Part shown: positions 25,534 through 34,272 of the stretch, piece by piece | How the letters are laid out: each line of letters opens with the position of its first letter | Numbering within the stretch: position 1 is the first letter of the stretch | Source of the DNA: Bacillus sp. FJAT-27225 | GTDB taxonomy: Bacteria > Bacillota > Bacilli > Bacillales > Cytobacillaceae | Direction of reading: 5' to 3' | Length of the DNA: 64,000 nucleotides | Assembly (NCBI RefSeq): GCF_001685025.1 | Contig: NZ_MAYU01000023.1 | Span: forward strand, 265,660-329,659 | Position numbers and translations under genes: made by a program | The notes under the pieces: generated by a model | Databases searched by the model: none | What the model was told of the DNA's origin: nothing | What the model saw: the letters and a program-made list of their open reading frames with translations, nothing else

Positions 25534-26169
25534 ATGAACACTCATATCTTTACAAAAGGCGAGGAAATTGCCAATGCCATCATTCACGGTATCGGCTTTA
25601 TATTAAGCATAGCAGCACTGGCTATTTTAATTGTTTTTTCGGCCATGGAGGGGACAGCCTGGCATGTGGTCAGCTTTACGATATTCGGTACCACCATGGT
25701 GATCCTTTATACATCATCTACGCTGCTTCATAGTTTCCCACCCGGGAAAGCGAAGGATGTCTTTGAAGTTCTTGATCATTCGTCCATCTACTTTTTTATA
25801 GCCGGTACATACACACCGTTTTTGTTCCTGGCAGTTAAAGGAGCATTGGGGTGGACCTTGTTCGGAGTTGTCTGGGGCCTGGCAATTGCAGGCACCGTGT
25901 TTAAATCCTACTTTGTGAAAAAATATCTCATCCCTTCAACAGTTTTGTATGTCATTATGGGCTGGCTTATTGTATTCGCATGGGAGCCGCTCGTTGAAAA
26001 CCTCACACAAGAAGGACTCAAGTTTCTCATCATTGGCGGGGTCCTATACACAGTGGGTGCAATCTTCTACGTATGGCGTGCCTTTTACTATCACCACGCC
26101 ATCTGGCACATATTCGTCCTAGCCGGCAGCATCATGCACTTCTTTGCAGTCCTGACTTTGTTGAGTTAG
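25534..26169 (+). CDS. Hemolysin III / PAQR family membrane protein
   Basis: A 211-residue seven-helix membrane protein. The start TKGEEIANAIIHGIG, the STLLHSF motif, FEVLDHSSIYFFIAGTYTPF, and the C-terminal YYHHAIWHIFVLAGSIMHFFAVL supply the conserved Ser, Asp and His residues of the PAQR zinc site. Bacterial members (YplQ/TrhA type) are linked to membrane homeostasis and have suspected hydrolase activity. The haemolysin name is historical. The start at 25534 follows GGGAGGGACAGC. A longer frame from 25399 has no ribosome binding site. Confidence 0.9.
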   Translation: MNTHIFTKGEEIANAIIHGIGFILSIAALAILIVFSAMEGTAWHVVSFTIFGTTMVILYTSSTLLHSFPPGKAKDVFEVLDHSSIYFFIAGTYTPFLFLAVKGALGWTLFGVVWGLAIAGTVFKSYFVKKYLIPSTVLYVIMGWLIVFAWEPLVENLTQEGLKFLIIGGVLYTVGAIFYVWRAFYYHHAIWHIFVLAGSIMHFFAVLTLLS

Positions 26170-26179
26170 TGCAATACTT

Positions 26180-26240
26180 CACAAGGGGTCTGACCCCTTT
26201 GTGAAAATGTGAACGACCCGAACAGTTTCGGGCCGTTTTA
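26180..26240 (+). terminator. Double hairpin after the PAQR gene
   Basis: The first stem is CACAAGGGGTC / GACCCCTTTGTG (26180-26203), a palindrome reminiscent of Bacillus dispersed repeats. The second is AACGACCCGAA / TTCGGGCCGTTTT (26212-26239) with a T tail and is the more likely terminator. Confidence 0.7.
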
Positions 26241-26262
26241 ACTGGATGTGTATTTGCTTGTT

Positions 26263-27153
26263 TTAAAGGTTGCTCATGAGTCTTTTCAGGATTCGCTCAT
26301 AGTCATCCCGGTCGATGCCTGGGGCGAATTGTTCCGGTTTTTCTTCAAAGTCAGGAATTGGAGCCCCTTCAGGGATTCCGTCAATAACCTGGAGTGGTTG
26401 GCCTGTTTCTGGATTCGGACCTTTCCATATTTGTGCAATGTCCCTATATTCCGGTTCACCCCAAGTATAAAGGACATTATACAGGCCCTGATCCATGTAT
26501 TTTTTTGCATGGTCAAATTTATAATTATCTAGATCCGGAACTGGAAGCATTTTGCCTACTTCTACCCCAGTTGCCATTTCCAAAGCTTTTGCATAAGCAA
26601 TGATGTGGGTGCCGCCGCGTACAAGCAAAAAGCCAGTCAATTCGCGGGCAACCGGATTGGTTGTCGTTTCATATACACGCATTTTTTGTATACGCGCACC
26701 TATTTCAAGTAAGTAATTGTGAAGGAGGTCCTGAACAAGGACCCCGGTATTTGTGACAAATTCACCATTCCAAGGGCGGCCCATGCTGTCTCCCGGGTAG
26801 GCAGTTTGGGGAGTTAATAAAAAATGGAGCGAATATCTTGCGTCCTTGCCGAACTGCAGCGGGGCAAGATCCGGATCTGCCGCATAGGTGTTCCCGTGTG
26901 AAAGCAGATTAATTGTATTGGCAACAAGTTCAACATGCCCAAACTCCTCTGCGGAAATACTTGCAATTAGGTCATAAAAGGGTTTGAACCTTTTTTTGCC
27001 GCGGAAGTTGAACGATTGAAACATATAATTGTTTAGTGTCGACATCTCACCAAATTTTCCGCCCATCAGCTCCTGTACAGCAGCTGCTGCATTCGGATCA
27101 CCGTGTTCGGGGATCGGCAATTCAACCTGGAGCCTATTGATTCGTCTCATCAT
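26263..27153 (-). CDS. Manganese catalase family protein (YdbD/YjqC-like)
   Basis: A 296-residue non-haem catalase-type protein that should dismutate hydrogen peroxide at a dinuclear manganese site. The ferritin-like segments carry the ligands: QELMGGKFGEMSTLNNYMFQ, ISAEEFGHVELV and a later VRGGTHIIAYAKALE. The C-terminus holds GAPIPDFEEKPEQFAPG, typical of Bacillus versions. The start at 27153 is chosen because of the upstream GGGGGTGG; 27168 is possible. It is co-oriented with and 51 bases downstream of the DUF2642 gene and probably belongs to one stress- or sporulation-linked operon. Confidence 0.9.
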   Translation of the reverse strand: MMRRINRLQVELPIPEHGDPNAAAAVQELMGGKFGEMSTLNNYMFQSFNFRGKKRFKPFYDLIASISAEEFGHVELVANTINLLSHGNTYAADPDLAPLQFGKDARYSLHFLLTPQTAYPGDSMGRPWNGEFVTNTGVLVQDLLHNYLLEIGARIQKMRVYETTTNPVARELTGFLLVRGGTHIIAYAKALEMATGVEVGKMLPVPDLDNYKFDHAKKYMDQGLYNVLYTWGEPEYRDIAQIWKGPNPETGQPLQVIDGIPEGAPIPDFEEKPEQFAPGIDRDDYERILKRLMSNL

Positions 27154-27204
27154 GTGGGCCACCCCCATATAAGTATATTTTTAACCGGACTATAAAGAGC
27201 CATT

Positions 27205-27429
27205 TTATACAAGTACCTGACCCGGATTAGGCACCACCCAAATAATTTGGGCTGTCCTTATGAAAAATGCATTCCCGCCAAACTCCACCACAATATGATC
27301 AGGCTGTACATTGGCCAGCCGGCCACGCACTGAACCTCTGACTGTTTCTACCGCTATCTGGGAACCAACAATCCCGGCGAGCGTCTGGAAAACATAAGGG
27401 TCGCTGATTTTCCATTCAATATTGTCCAT
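27205..27429 (-). CDS. DUF2642 (YuzF-like) small protein
   Basis: A 74-residue protein with an SH3/Sm-like beta layout: SDPYVFQTLAGIVGSQIAVETVRGSVRGRL, then PDHIVVEF, then FFIRTAQIIWVVP. This matches DUF2642/YuzF proteins of Bacillus, which are often linked to spore coats. The function is unknown. The start at 27429 follows GCAGGAGGGGAAAAGA. It lies directly upstream of Mn catalase. Confidence 0.75.
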   Translation of the reverse strand: MDNIEWKISDPYVFQTLAGIVGSQIAVETVRGSVRGRLANVQPDHIVVEFGGNAFFIRTAQIIWVVPNPGQVLV

Positions 27430-27594
27430 TCTTTTCCCCTCCTGCAAACATTTTCTAAGCAAGTATATGAGCTTTAGGATAAATTTATATTTGTCCTACA
27501 AAAATCTTCCATAAGCATAGTCATAAAAACAGCGGGCATAGTTAAACTGCTTGTTGGGGGAACATAATTGGAGAATGAATAAGGAGGCAACCAG

Positions 27595-27738
27595 ATGGCT
27601 GAAACAAAGAAGATCAAGAGGAAGCCTAAAGGATCTACCAAGCAGGAGAAGGTTAAAAAGAAAATAAGGGAGGAAGCTCCAATCCTGGAGGATGGCTTCC
27701 GTTATGATTATGACGATTCAACGGACTTGCAAAACTAA
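27595..27738 (+). CDS. Short charged hypothetical protein
   Basis: A 47-residue protein with a very good AAGGAGGCAACCAG ribosome binding site before the ATG. The N-terminal half is Lys/Arg-rich (KKIKRKPKGSTKQEKVKKK) and the C-terminal half is acidic with aromatic residues (LEDGFRYDYDDSTDLQN). No family was recognised. Size and composition recall small sporulation or nucleic-acid-binding proteins. It is divergent from the DUF2642 gene. Confidence 0.6.
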   Translation: MAETKKIKRKPKGSTKQEKVKKKIREEAPILEDGFRYDYDDSTDLQN

Positions 27739-27945
27739 CCCAGGTAAGGTTTCGGTTTATATAAGTGGAGATTCGTTACCCTGGATCCAGATTCTCGTTT
27801 CCATTGTAGAAGTGTCAGCTTTCAAAGAGTAACGCTCTCACTATACGGCTATACGAGTGACAAAGTGCTTGATTACCCTGGAAAAGTGGTATAAACATAA
27901 AGGTACCTATATTGGTTCAATGGAAGGAACACAATGATAGCAGGA

Positions 27946-27991
27946 CCCGTGAAGTGCGGGTGGCAACGCGGACATTCGCTATCCGTGTCCG
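27946..27991 (+). promoter_or_regulatory. T-box-like motif and hairpin upstream of selO
   Basis: CCCG/CGGG (27946-27949, 27957-27960) leads into GGGTGGCAACGCGG, close to the T-box consensus, followed by a hairpin CGGACA (27969-27974) / TGTCCG (27986-27991) eight bases before the selO ribosome binding site. No stem I elements and no T run are seen, so it is at most a relic or a chance resemblance. Confidence 0.25.
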
Positions 27992-28010
27992 AATTCTGAA
28001 AGGAGCTACA

Positions 28011-29468
28011 ATGACAAACAATAAAAACCAAGGCTGGAACTTTGACAATAGCTATGCAAGACTGCCAGATTTCTTTTTCTCACCGCAGGAACCGACCCCT
28101 GTAGAAGCTCCGAGGCTTGTCACATTCAATGAGGACCTAGCAAGGAAACTGGGATTGAATCCCGAAGCACTAAAACAAGCTGACACTTTTGCGGGGAATG
28201 AGCTTCCGGATGGGGCTTTCCCACTCGCACAGGCATACGCCGGCCATCAATTCGGCCACCTTACAATGCTTGGGGACGGCAGGGCCATACTACTCGGGGA
28301 ACAAATTGCGCCAACTGGTGAACGGTTTGACATCCAGCTAAAAGGCTCTGGAAGGACACCGTATTCACGTGGCGGTGACGGAAGGGCGGCTCTCGGGCCA
28401 ATGCTGCGTGAGCACATAATCAGCGAAGCGATGCATGCTCTTGGAATTCCGACGACAAGGAGCCTGGCGGTAGTTTCAACCGGAGAACCGGTATTCAGGG
28501 AAACCGAGCTTCCTGGAGCGATTCTTACCCGGGTAGCTGCCAGTCATCTTCGTGTCGGAACCTTCCAATATGCTGCTGGGGCCGGAGAAGCGAACGAGCT
28601 TCGCCAGCTAGCTGATTATGCGATTGAACGCCATTATCCGGAGGTTGCTGATCAGGAAAATAAATACTTGTCTTTCTTGAAGGCAGTGATTGACCGGCAG
28701 GCCTCTCTCATTTCAAAGTGGCAGCTCGTTGGTTTTATCCACGGTGTCATGAATACGGATAACATGACAATCAGCGGTGAAGCGATTGATTACGGGCCGT
28801 GTGCTTTCATGGATGTCTATGATCCGGCAACTGTGTTCAGTTCGATTGATAGGGAAGGCCGATATGCGTACGGAAATCAGCCATATATAGGCGGCTGGAA
28901 CCTTGCTCGCTTTACAGAGGCTCTGTTGCCGCTCCTCGATGAAAATCAGGAAAAGGCTATAGAAATCGGACAGGAAGAGATCGCGGGCTATATTAAACTC
29001 CATCATGCCTATTGGATTGCCGGAATGCGGAAGAAGCTCGGCTTATTTAATGTAGAAGATGAAGACGAGATGCTCGTTGATGAACTTCTTGGGATGATGA
29101 AAAAGTACCGGGCTGATTACACGAATACATTCCGCGTGCTTACCTTTGGAAACACAGATGAATCTGTCCTGAAAGGGTATCCGGATTTTACGGAATGGTT
29201 AGAACGATGGGAGGCGAGGAGAGGAAGGCAGGAACCATCCCGAGACGATTCACATGAGTTGATGAAAAGCAGCAATCCAGCAGTGATCCCTCGGAATTAC
29301 CGGGTTGAGGAAGCGCTTGAAGCTGCGGTCAAGAACGACGATTTCAGTGTAATGGAAAGGCTGCTAGATGCACTATCCAATCCTTATGCCCACATTCCGG
29401 AACAGGAAGAATACTGCAAACTGGCCCCGACGTCTGACCGGCCGTACCGGACTTTCTGTGGAACTTGA
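28011..29468 (+). CDS. selO: Protein adenylyltransferase SelO (YdiU/UPF0061)
   Basis: A 485-residue SelO pseudokinase-fold enzyme that transfers AMP from ATP to Ser/Thr/Tyr of target proteins, with known links to redox stress. Family hallmarks are [59 protein letters not shown]-type region [28 protein letters not shown], and the YRTFCGT C-terminus, which carries the conserved near-terminal Cys. The start at 28011 follows GAAAGGAGCTACA. The in-frame extension to 27912 would cover the T-box-like leader. Confidence 0.93.
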   Translation: MTNNKNQGWNFDNSYARLPDFFFSPQEPTPVEAPRLVTFNEDLARKLGLNPEALKQADTFAGNELPDGAFPLAQAYAGHQFGHLTMLGDGRAILLGEQIAPTGERFDIQLKGSGRTPYSRGGDGRAALGPMLREHIISEAMHALGIPTTRSLAVVSTGEPVFRETELPGAILTRVAASHLRVGTFQYAAGAGEANELRQLADYAIERHYPEVADQENKYLSFLKAVIDRQASLISKWQLVGFIHGVMNTDNMTISGEAIDYGPCAFMDVYDPATVFSSIDREGRYAYGNQPYIGGWNLARFTEALLPLLDENQEKAIEIGQEEIAGYIKLHHAYWIAGMRKKLGLFNVEDEDEMLVDELLGMMKKYRADYTNTFRVLTFGNTDESVLKGYPDFTEWLERWEARRGRQEPSRDDSHELMKSSNPAVIPRNYRVEEALEAAVKNDDFSVMERLLDALSNPYAHIPEQEEYCKLAPTSDRPYRTFCGT

Positions 29469-29870
29469 ACTACTCCACCTTAATTTTCTTGCGAAAATTT
29501 GATGATGGAGATTCCTGCGAACAACGAGGCATTCCTCAGTTTTTTTAGCAGGCTATCCCCGCCGCACCGACGGTTAGCAGTACAAGTGGCGTGAGCCTCC
29601 TGCAAGTGTTGCAATTTGTACGTTGGACTCGCCACGTACCCTACTTAGCTTGGTTTTCGCATCTTCGGTGTATGTGGCGTCGAATTGTGCTTGGAAATTT
29701 TTAGTGCGAAGCCTTTCTCGCACTAACCTATATATCCAGTTTTCAAAGAACAACTTACAGGAATATTATACCATGCGAACGAGTGTTTTGGCTATCCGCC
29801 AACCGACGTTCATCTCCCGCTTATTTTTGGGCTACGCCCTGCATAAAATTTAAGTGGGAGTCTTCTGTTG
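29469..29870 (-). mobile_element. Probable IS200/IS605 (IS1341-type) right-end remnant
   Basis: On the minus strand the region reads like the 3' end of a tnpB gene plus its right end. An open frame ends in NVQIATLAGGSRHLYC-stop (stop near 29577). After it come structured non-coding sequence and a final hairpin (29473-29510, CTCCA...TTTTC / GAAAA...TGGAG) ending in GTAGTTCAAG at the selO stop codon. Such right ends normally encode the omega-RNA of TnpB. No TnpB catalytic part and no TnpA are present. Recognition rests on resemblance of the right end. Confidence 0.4.
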
Positions 29871-29878
29871 GAAAAAGA

Positions 29879-29922
29879 TAAAAAAAAACAGAAAGCCAGG
29901 GCGATGAAAACTGCCCTGGCTT
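29879..29922 (-). terminator. Terminator of the Arg/Asp-rich gene
   Basis: A 9-bp stem AAGCCAGGG (29893-29901) / CCCTGGCTT (29914-29922). On the minus strand it is followed by eight T residues. Confidence 0.8.
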
Positions 29923-29946
29923 CCTGTGCATCAATAAACCGGAGGA

Positions 29947-30261
29947 TTATCGTCTGCGTTTGTGCTTTCGGCGGTGGCGATTACGATCCTCATCCTCGTT
30001 CTCGTCCTGAATGCCGGCAACCAGATCACGGATGATACAGCGGCGGACTTCACGGCAAAAATTATCGCGACGATTGAATCTGTCACGGAAGTTTTCGTCA
30101 AAAATTCCTGCAATATCTTCAAAGTCTCTGATACCTGCGATATCATCAAAGTCACAATCGCAATGTTGCCTTCTGCGGCGCCTAATGCGTTCGCCAAGAA
30201 CATCATTTTCCCTGAAGCGTTCTGCCAGCAATCTTGCAAACTCATTCCTAAAGAAGGACAT
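29947..30261 (-). CDS. Arg- and Asp-rich hypothetical protein
   Basis: A 104-residue protein of extreme composition: alternating Arg and Asp/Glu with several Phe and Cys residues (RRRRRQHCDCDFDDIAG, FRDRFNRRDNFCREVRRC), ending in a basic tail HRRKHKRRR. No family was recognised. Such low-complexity charged proteins are common among Bacillus spore-coat proteins, which is only a suggestion. This frame is preferred over the overlapping frame 29931-30245 because its ATG follows AAGGAGGGAAAGTTA. Confidence 0.65.
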   Translation of the reverse strand: MSFFRNEFARLLAERFRENDVLGERIRRRRRQHCDCDFDDIAGIRDFEDIAGIFDENFRDRFNRRDNFCREVRRCIIRDLVAGIQDENEDEDRNRHRRKHKRRR

Positions 30262-30399
30262 TAACTTTCCCTCCTTTCCTTATTGATACTGCATTCTATT
30301 CAAAGTTGTACAAGCTGTCAGGGCTTGTATCCTATTCTTTTAAAAATCCGCTAGAATCCAATTTACTAGAACACATCCTTAGCCGAAGAACCCCTACAT

Positions 30400-30440
30400 A
30401 AAAAAGACACCCCACAAAACATTTATGGTGATGTCCCTTT
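30400..30440 (-). terminator. Terminator of the zinc-ribbon gene
   Basis: On the minus strand GGACATCACC / GGGGTGTC forms an imperfect stem followed by TTTTTT. Confidence 0.6.
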
Positions 30441-30447
30441 TTAACCA

Positions 30448-30645
30448 TTATTCAACAATATTTTCCCATTCCGAATAAAAGCCGCTCCCGTTACAGCCGA
30501 CACAATCGTACGTATCGTGATAGTAATCAAAGGCGGGATAAATGATAAATCCCCTGCCGTGACAGAGAGGACATCGGTTTTCGCCTTTCATTTTAGAGAT
30601 ATATTTCTCCTTTTGTGCTGCTCTCCAGTCATTGAAGATTCCCAA
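30448..30645 (-). CDS. Small DnaJ-type zinc-finger protein
   Basis: A 65-residue protein. Two Cys motifs, CPLCHGRGF and CVGCNGSGF, match the CxxCxGxG pairs of the DnaJ cysteine-rich domain and would bind one zinc ion. The N-terminus is helical and basic (DWRAAQKEKYISKMK). It may act as a small chaperone-like or RNA-binding protein; no specific function is known to me. The start is TTG at 30645, behind GAGGGATTTGA. Confidence 0.65.
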   Translation of the reverse strand: MGIFNDWRAAQKEKYISKMKGENRCPLCHGRGFIIYPAFDYYHDTYDCVGCNGSGFYSEWENIVE

Positions 30646-30867
30646 TCAAATCCCTCACTTTCTTCGTTAACTTTTGCAGGTTAACAATATTTATACATCG
30701 AAAACCAGATTGAGGGATTTTATGGTAATATTGGAAAAGTAATAAACTGTTAGAAGAATGAAAGGGGTGACGTTTTTTTGGTAAAAGCAATTTTTCAAAC
30801 TAAGTTTTGGATGAGAGGGCGTGCCTCATAGTGAGTAATTGACTCTCATCTCCTAGGAGTGAATGAG

Positions 30868-31848
30868 ATGATGAACCTGAGATTGATGGAAAAAGGATTG
30901 GCCAATGAGAGTATTGTTGAAGGACTCATGCGAAATTGGCAACATGAAAAAGAAACTCTTCGATTTTGGCGTGCCAGTTCGAATTTTGTTTTTGCTTTTT
31001 CAAGTAATGAACATCGATTTTTCCTGAGATACAACCATGAAAGTGAAAAAAGTATTCCGCAGTTCGAAGCCCAGCTCGATTTTATGAGCTATCTTTCCGG
31101 GCAAGGCTTTCCGGTCGTTCAGGCTGTACCAACAAGAATGGGGCACTATATCCAAACAGTCGAAACGGAAGAAGGAACTTACGTTGGGGTTGTATTCCGT
31201 GAAGCAAACGGAATGAATTTAGAAGTGGGCTTGACCGAAGAAAAGGCGTGGGAATGGGGAAAGGCGCTTGCTCACCTGCACTCCTTATCAAGCGACTATC
31301 AAACAGAAAGCTTAAGCCTGAAAAGCCATGAAACGATCGTTGCTGAAATCCAGGCCATATTAGATAGGCACCCTGAAGAAAGGGAAGCCTTTGAGGAGCT
31401 TGGGAGCTTAAAAGCCTGGTTTAGTTCCCTTCCAATATCCAAAGAAAATTATGGGCTGATTCATTACGATTTTCAGCATGACAATTTATTTTACAATGAA
31501 AAGAGCCGTACTTATGAGGCAATCGATTTTGATGATGCTTTTTATGCGTGGTATGTGCTTGATATCGTTACTGCACTAGATGGCTTTCTTCACTGTTCCA
31601 ATGATTCCGTCCAAACCCCTGAAGTAAAAGCTTTTCTCACCGGATATCGCTCAATCAGGCCTATTGAGGAATCATTGCTCAAGCAGGCGGAATATTTTCA
31701 TAGATTCGCCAATTTGTATAAGTTTGCAAGATTGCTCAGGTCACTGGAGGGGACTGACCCAGTAAACATGCCAGATTGGCTAAAGGATGTTGTTGAAAAA
31801 TTTGCTGCAGTAAGGGACAGGTTAAGAAAAGGCTTCAATCAGATATAG
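30868..31848 (+). CDS. Aminoglycoside-phosphotransferase-fold kinase (YerI-like)
   Basis: A 326-residue protein of the APH/choline-kinase fold. The kinase lobe shows RASSNFVFAFSSNEHRFFLRYNH. The Brenner-type catalytic motif is LIHYDFQHDNLFY, and the metal-binding Asp is in AIDFDDAFYAW. It probably phosphorylates a small molecule such as an amino alcohol or sugar; antibiotic resistance cannot be inferred. The start at 30868 follows TAGGAGTGAATGAG. A GTG at 30859 overlaps that site. Confidence 0.82.
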   Translation: MMNLRLMEKGLANESIVEGLMRNWQHEKETLRFWRASSNFVFAFSSNEHRFFLRYNHESEKSIPQFEAQLDFMSYLSGQGFPVVQAVPTRMGHYIQTVETEEGTYVGVVFREANGMNLEVGLTEEKAWEWGKALAHLHSLSSDYQTESLSLKSHETIVAEIQAILDRHPEEREAFEELGSLKAWFSSLPISKENYGLIHYDFQHDNLFYNEKSRTYEAIDFDDAFYAWYVLDIVTALDGFLHCSNDSVQTPEVKAFLTGYRSIRPIEESLLKQAEYFHRFANLYKFARLLRSLEGTDPVNMPDWLKDVVEKFAAVRDRLRKGFNQI

Positions 31849-31927
31849 GAATTCTTTTTTTCTGGTATGAAAATGCTTGTTCCGCAGGTATACTGATATG
31901 TACTTTACCGTGAAAAGGGGGTCTTTT

Positions 31928-33178
31928 ATGTCTGAAATAATAAATCCAAATGAAAAACTCGGGATGGGGGCATTGTTTCGAAATCGTGTAATCAAAACAA
32001 TTTTGCTGTCCATGCTGTTTTTGCAAATAGGGATATGGGTCCGGAATTATTCAATTTTGCTATACGTTGTTGAAAAAACAAACGGAGACCCAATTGCGGT
32101 GTCGCTCATCTCAGTTGCCGAGTTTGCGCCGATTTTCCTGTTTTCGTTCATAGGCGGAACCTTCGCCGACAGGTGGCGCCCGAAACGGACAATGATTTGG
32201 TGTGATGTTTTGAGCGCGGTATCTGTTTTCGTTGTCCTGCTGACACTGCTATTCGGGAGTTGGAAGGTAATCTTCTTTGCTACCCTGGTGTCATCCATTT
32301 TGTCACAGTTCTCCCAGCCTTCCGGAATGAAGCTCTTTAAGCTTCATGTTCCAGACCAGCTTGTCCAAATGGGCATGTCCATGTACCAGACACTGGGTGC
32401 CCTATTTTTGATTCTTGGTCCGGTGCTTGGCACGTTTGTATACCAGCATTTCGGCATTTCAGCGGCGATTGGTGTCATGGGTGTTGCCTTCCTTTTTTCT
32501 GCTGCAGTCCTGGTCATGCTGCCTAAGGACAGGATACCAGTAAAAGAAGAACAGCAGTCAACCTTGATGCAGGAGATGAAGGAAGGGTTTCGTTATGTAC
32601 TGGGGAGCAGGCCATTGTCGCTTCTCGGAGGCTGCTTTGCTATATCAGGGCTTGCGATTGGCTTGACACAGCCGCTTGGTGTCTTTTTAATAACCGAAAG
32701 GCTTGGCTTGCCAAAGGAAGACCTCCAATGGCTGATGGCGGCTTTTGGAATCGGCATGATCCTTGGAGGCGGAATTACTGTTGCTGTATCAAGGAAGGTC
32801 ACACCCCAGCTGCTCCTTGCTCTGGGCTTGGCGGCGAATGCGATTGGGTTTGTTGTACTTGGGCTGTCGACCACGCTATGGCTGACACTTGCCGCACAAT
32901 TTTTCGCAGGAATGTTTATGCCGTGCATCCATATTGGCATCAACACGATGATTTTAAAAAATACCGAAGAGGCCTTTATCGGAAGAGTGAATGGCATTCT
33001 GAACCCGCTGTTCATGGGAGCAATGGTCATCATGATGTCTGCTTCAGGCTGGCTAAAAACACATACGTCCATTGTCTATATGTACCAGGGTTCGGCAATT
33101 CTTTTGGCAGTTGGAATTATCATCCTCGTTCCTTTAATTAAGAAGGGGCTGGCTGTTAAAGTCGCCAAGGGAATGTAG
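31928..33178 (+). CDS. MFS transporter
   Basis: A 416-residue membrane protein with about 12 hydrophobic segments and the loop 2-3 motif GGTFADRWRPKRTMIW, typical of drug/metabolite exporters of the major facilitator superfamily (MFS_3-like, EntS/YfiS type). The ATG at 31928 follows GAAAAGGGGGTC. A longer frame from 31877 is not supported. The substrate is unknown. The kinase gene upstream ends 79 bases before it. Confidence 0.87.
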   Translation: MSEIINPNEKLGMGALFRNRVIKTILLSMLFLQIGIWVRNYSILLYVVEKTNGDPIAVSLISVAEFAPIFLFSFIGGTFADRWRPKRTMIWCDVLSAVSVFVVLLTLLFGSWKVIFFATLVSSILSQFSQPSGMKLFKLHVPDQLVQMGMSMYQTLGALFLILGPVLGTFVYQHFGISAAIGVMGVAFLFSAAVLVMLPKDRIPVKEEQQSTLMQEMKEGFRYVLGSRPLSLLGGCFAISGLAIGLTQPLGVFLITERLGLPKEDLQWLMAAFGIGMILGGGITVAVSRKVTPQLLLALGLAANAIGFVVLGLSTTLWLTLAAQFFAGMFMPCIHIGINTMILKNTEEAFIGRVNGILNPLFMGAMVIMMSASGWLKTHTSIVYMYQGSAILLAVGIIILVPLIKKGLAVKVAKGM

Positions 33179-33191
33179 AATCTGGATGTAA

Positions 33192-33224
33192 GCCTGGAGG
33201 CGATTGCTTCCAGGCATTGTTTTT
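33192..33224 (+). terminator. Terminator after MFS gene
   Basis: A 7-bp stem GCCTGGA / TCCAGGC (with inner G-C pairs) followed by ATTGTTTTT, 14 bases after the stop. Confidence 0.7.
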
Positions 33225-33507
33225 GAAGCACAGTACTTCCTGATAGGGCTTTTTTGGAAAAAATAAAGGCATCCTGTTTATAGTGGTCTGTTTTCTTAGG
33301 TTTGCCTGGAATGGCGAGAACTTCTTGTACGACGGATGCACAGCAAACCTTTGCTTCCATTGTCACTGCCCCTTGATTCAATCCACCGTTTTGACTCCTC
33401 ATCAATTTGAATAAACATAGAGTTCCCACTGTTCCGTATTGCATGGTTAGGTCAGACGCTATGCCGGGAATGAGTTTATTAGATGAAAACAGGAGAGAGA
33501 ACCAACG
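33225..33507. other. Intergenic region without a supported gene
   Basis: No gene with a ribosome binding site was found. A minus-strand frame (33076-33444) runs through the MFS end and its terminator and is probably chance. The plus-strand promoter of the C39-like lipoprotein should lie here. Confidence 0.35.
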
Positions 33508-34181
33508 ATGTTAAGGGCAATCTTAGTTCTTGGAGTCGTGCTTGCCGGGTGTCTCGGAAAAGAGGCATCCATTCCGCCTCCTCAAGAGGAACGGAAATCA
33601 GAAGCAATACTTGATGCACCGCATATCTCTCAGTTGCCGGAATGGGATAGAGGCTGTGAAGTCACTTCGCTGGCGATGCTGCTTCAACATGCCGGGGTTG
33701 ATGCAGACAAATTGGAGCTTGCCGCCGAAGTCAACAAGGTTCCATTTGAAGAGAATGGAAAGAGAGGACATCCGAATGAAGGTTTCGTCGGGAACAGGAA
33801 ACCTTTGATGAACCAGGAATTGGCGTTTTCCATAAACCAATTGCCGAACTTGCTGAAAACTATCTGCCTGGGAGGATTCTTGACCTGACAGGGGAAGATT
33901 TTGAAGCAGTTTTGGACCATATTGCTGATGGCCGGCCTGTTTGGGTTGTAGTAACCAGCACATTTGCCACAGTTCCTGAAAGCGAATGGGAAGTTTGGGA
34001 TACAAAGCAAGGTGAAGTAAAAGTAACCTACAGATGGCATTCGGTCCTTGTGACTAGATATGATGAAAAACATGTGTATGTAAATGACCCTCTGGATAAA
34101 AAGAACCGGAATCTGGACAAAAATAATTTCAAAGAAGGCTGGGGGAAATTTGGAAAACAGGCGATTACTTACAAGGGTTAA
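33508..34181 (+). pseudogene. C39-family cysteine peptidase-like lipoprotein, frameshifted
   Basis: The first frame (33508 to about 33800) has a lipoprotein signal (LGVVLAGC lipobox) and then LDAPHISQLPEWDRGCEVTSLAMLLQHAG with the catalytic Cys and HPNEGFVGN. The conserved continuation (TFDEPGIGVFHKPIAELAENYLPGRILDL) is in another frame from 33801 and reaches WHSVLVTRYDEKHVYVNDP with the catalytic His. One missing base near 33798-33801 explains the break. The corrected protein would be about 224 residues and anchored outside the membrane. The ATG follows AGGAGAGAGAACC. Confidence 0.75.
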
Positions 34182-34272
34182 AGGCCTAATGCCAAAATTT
34201 TATAAACAAGCTCCCGCGAGATAATAGTATAGTAGAAAGGTAGATATCTTTTTGGACAGGACGTGCTGATCC

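Noticed and set aside
29931-30245. Alternative 104-codon minus-strand frame overlapping the Arg/Asp-rich gene
   Set aside because: The overlapping frame 29947-30261 has the AAGGAGG site; this one has none at its start.
33076-33444. Minus-strand frame of 122 codons
   Set aside because: It runs antisense through the MFS gene end and its terminator, with no ribosome binding site or recognisable motif.
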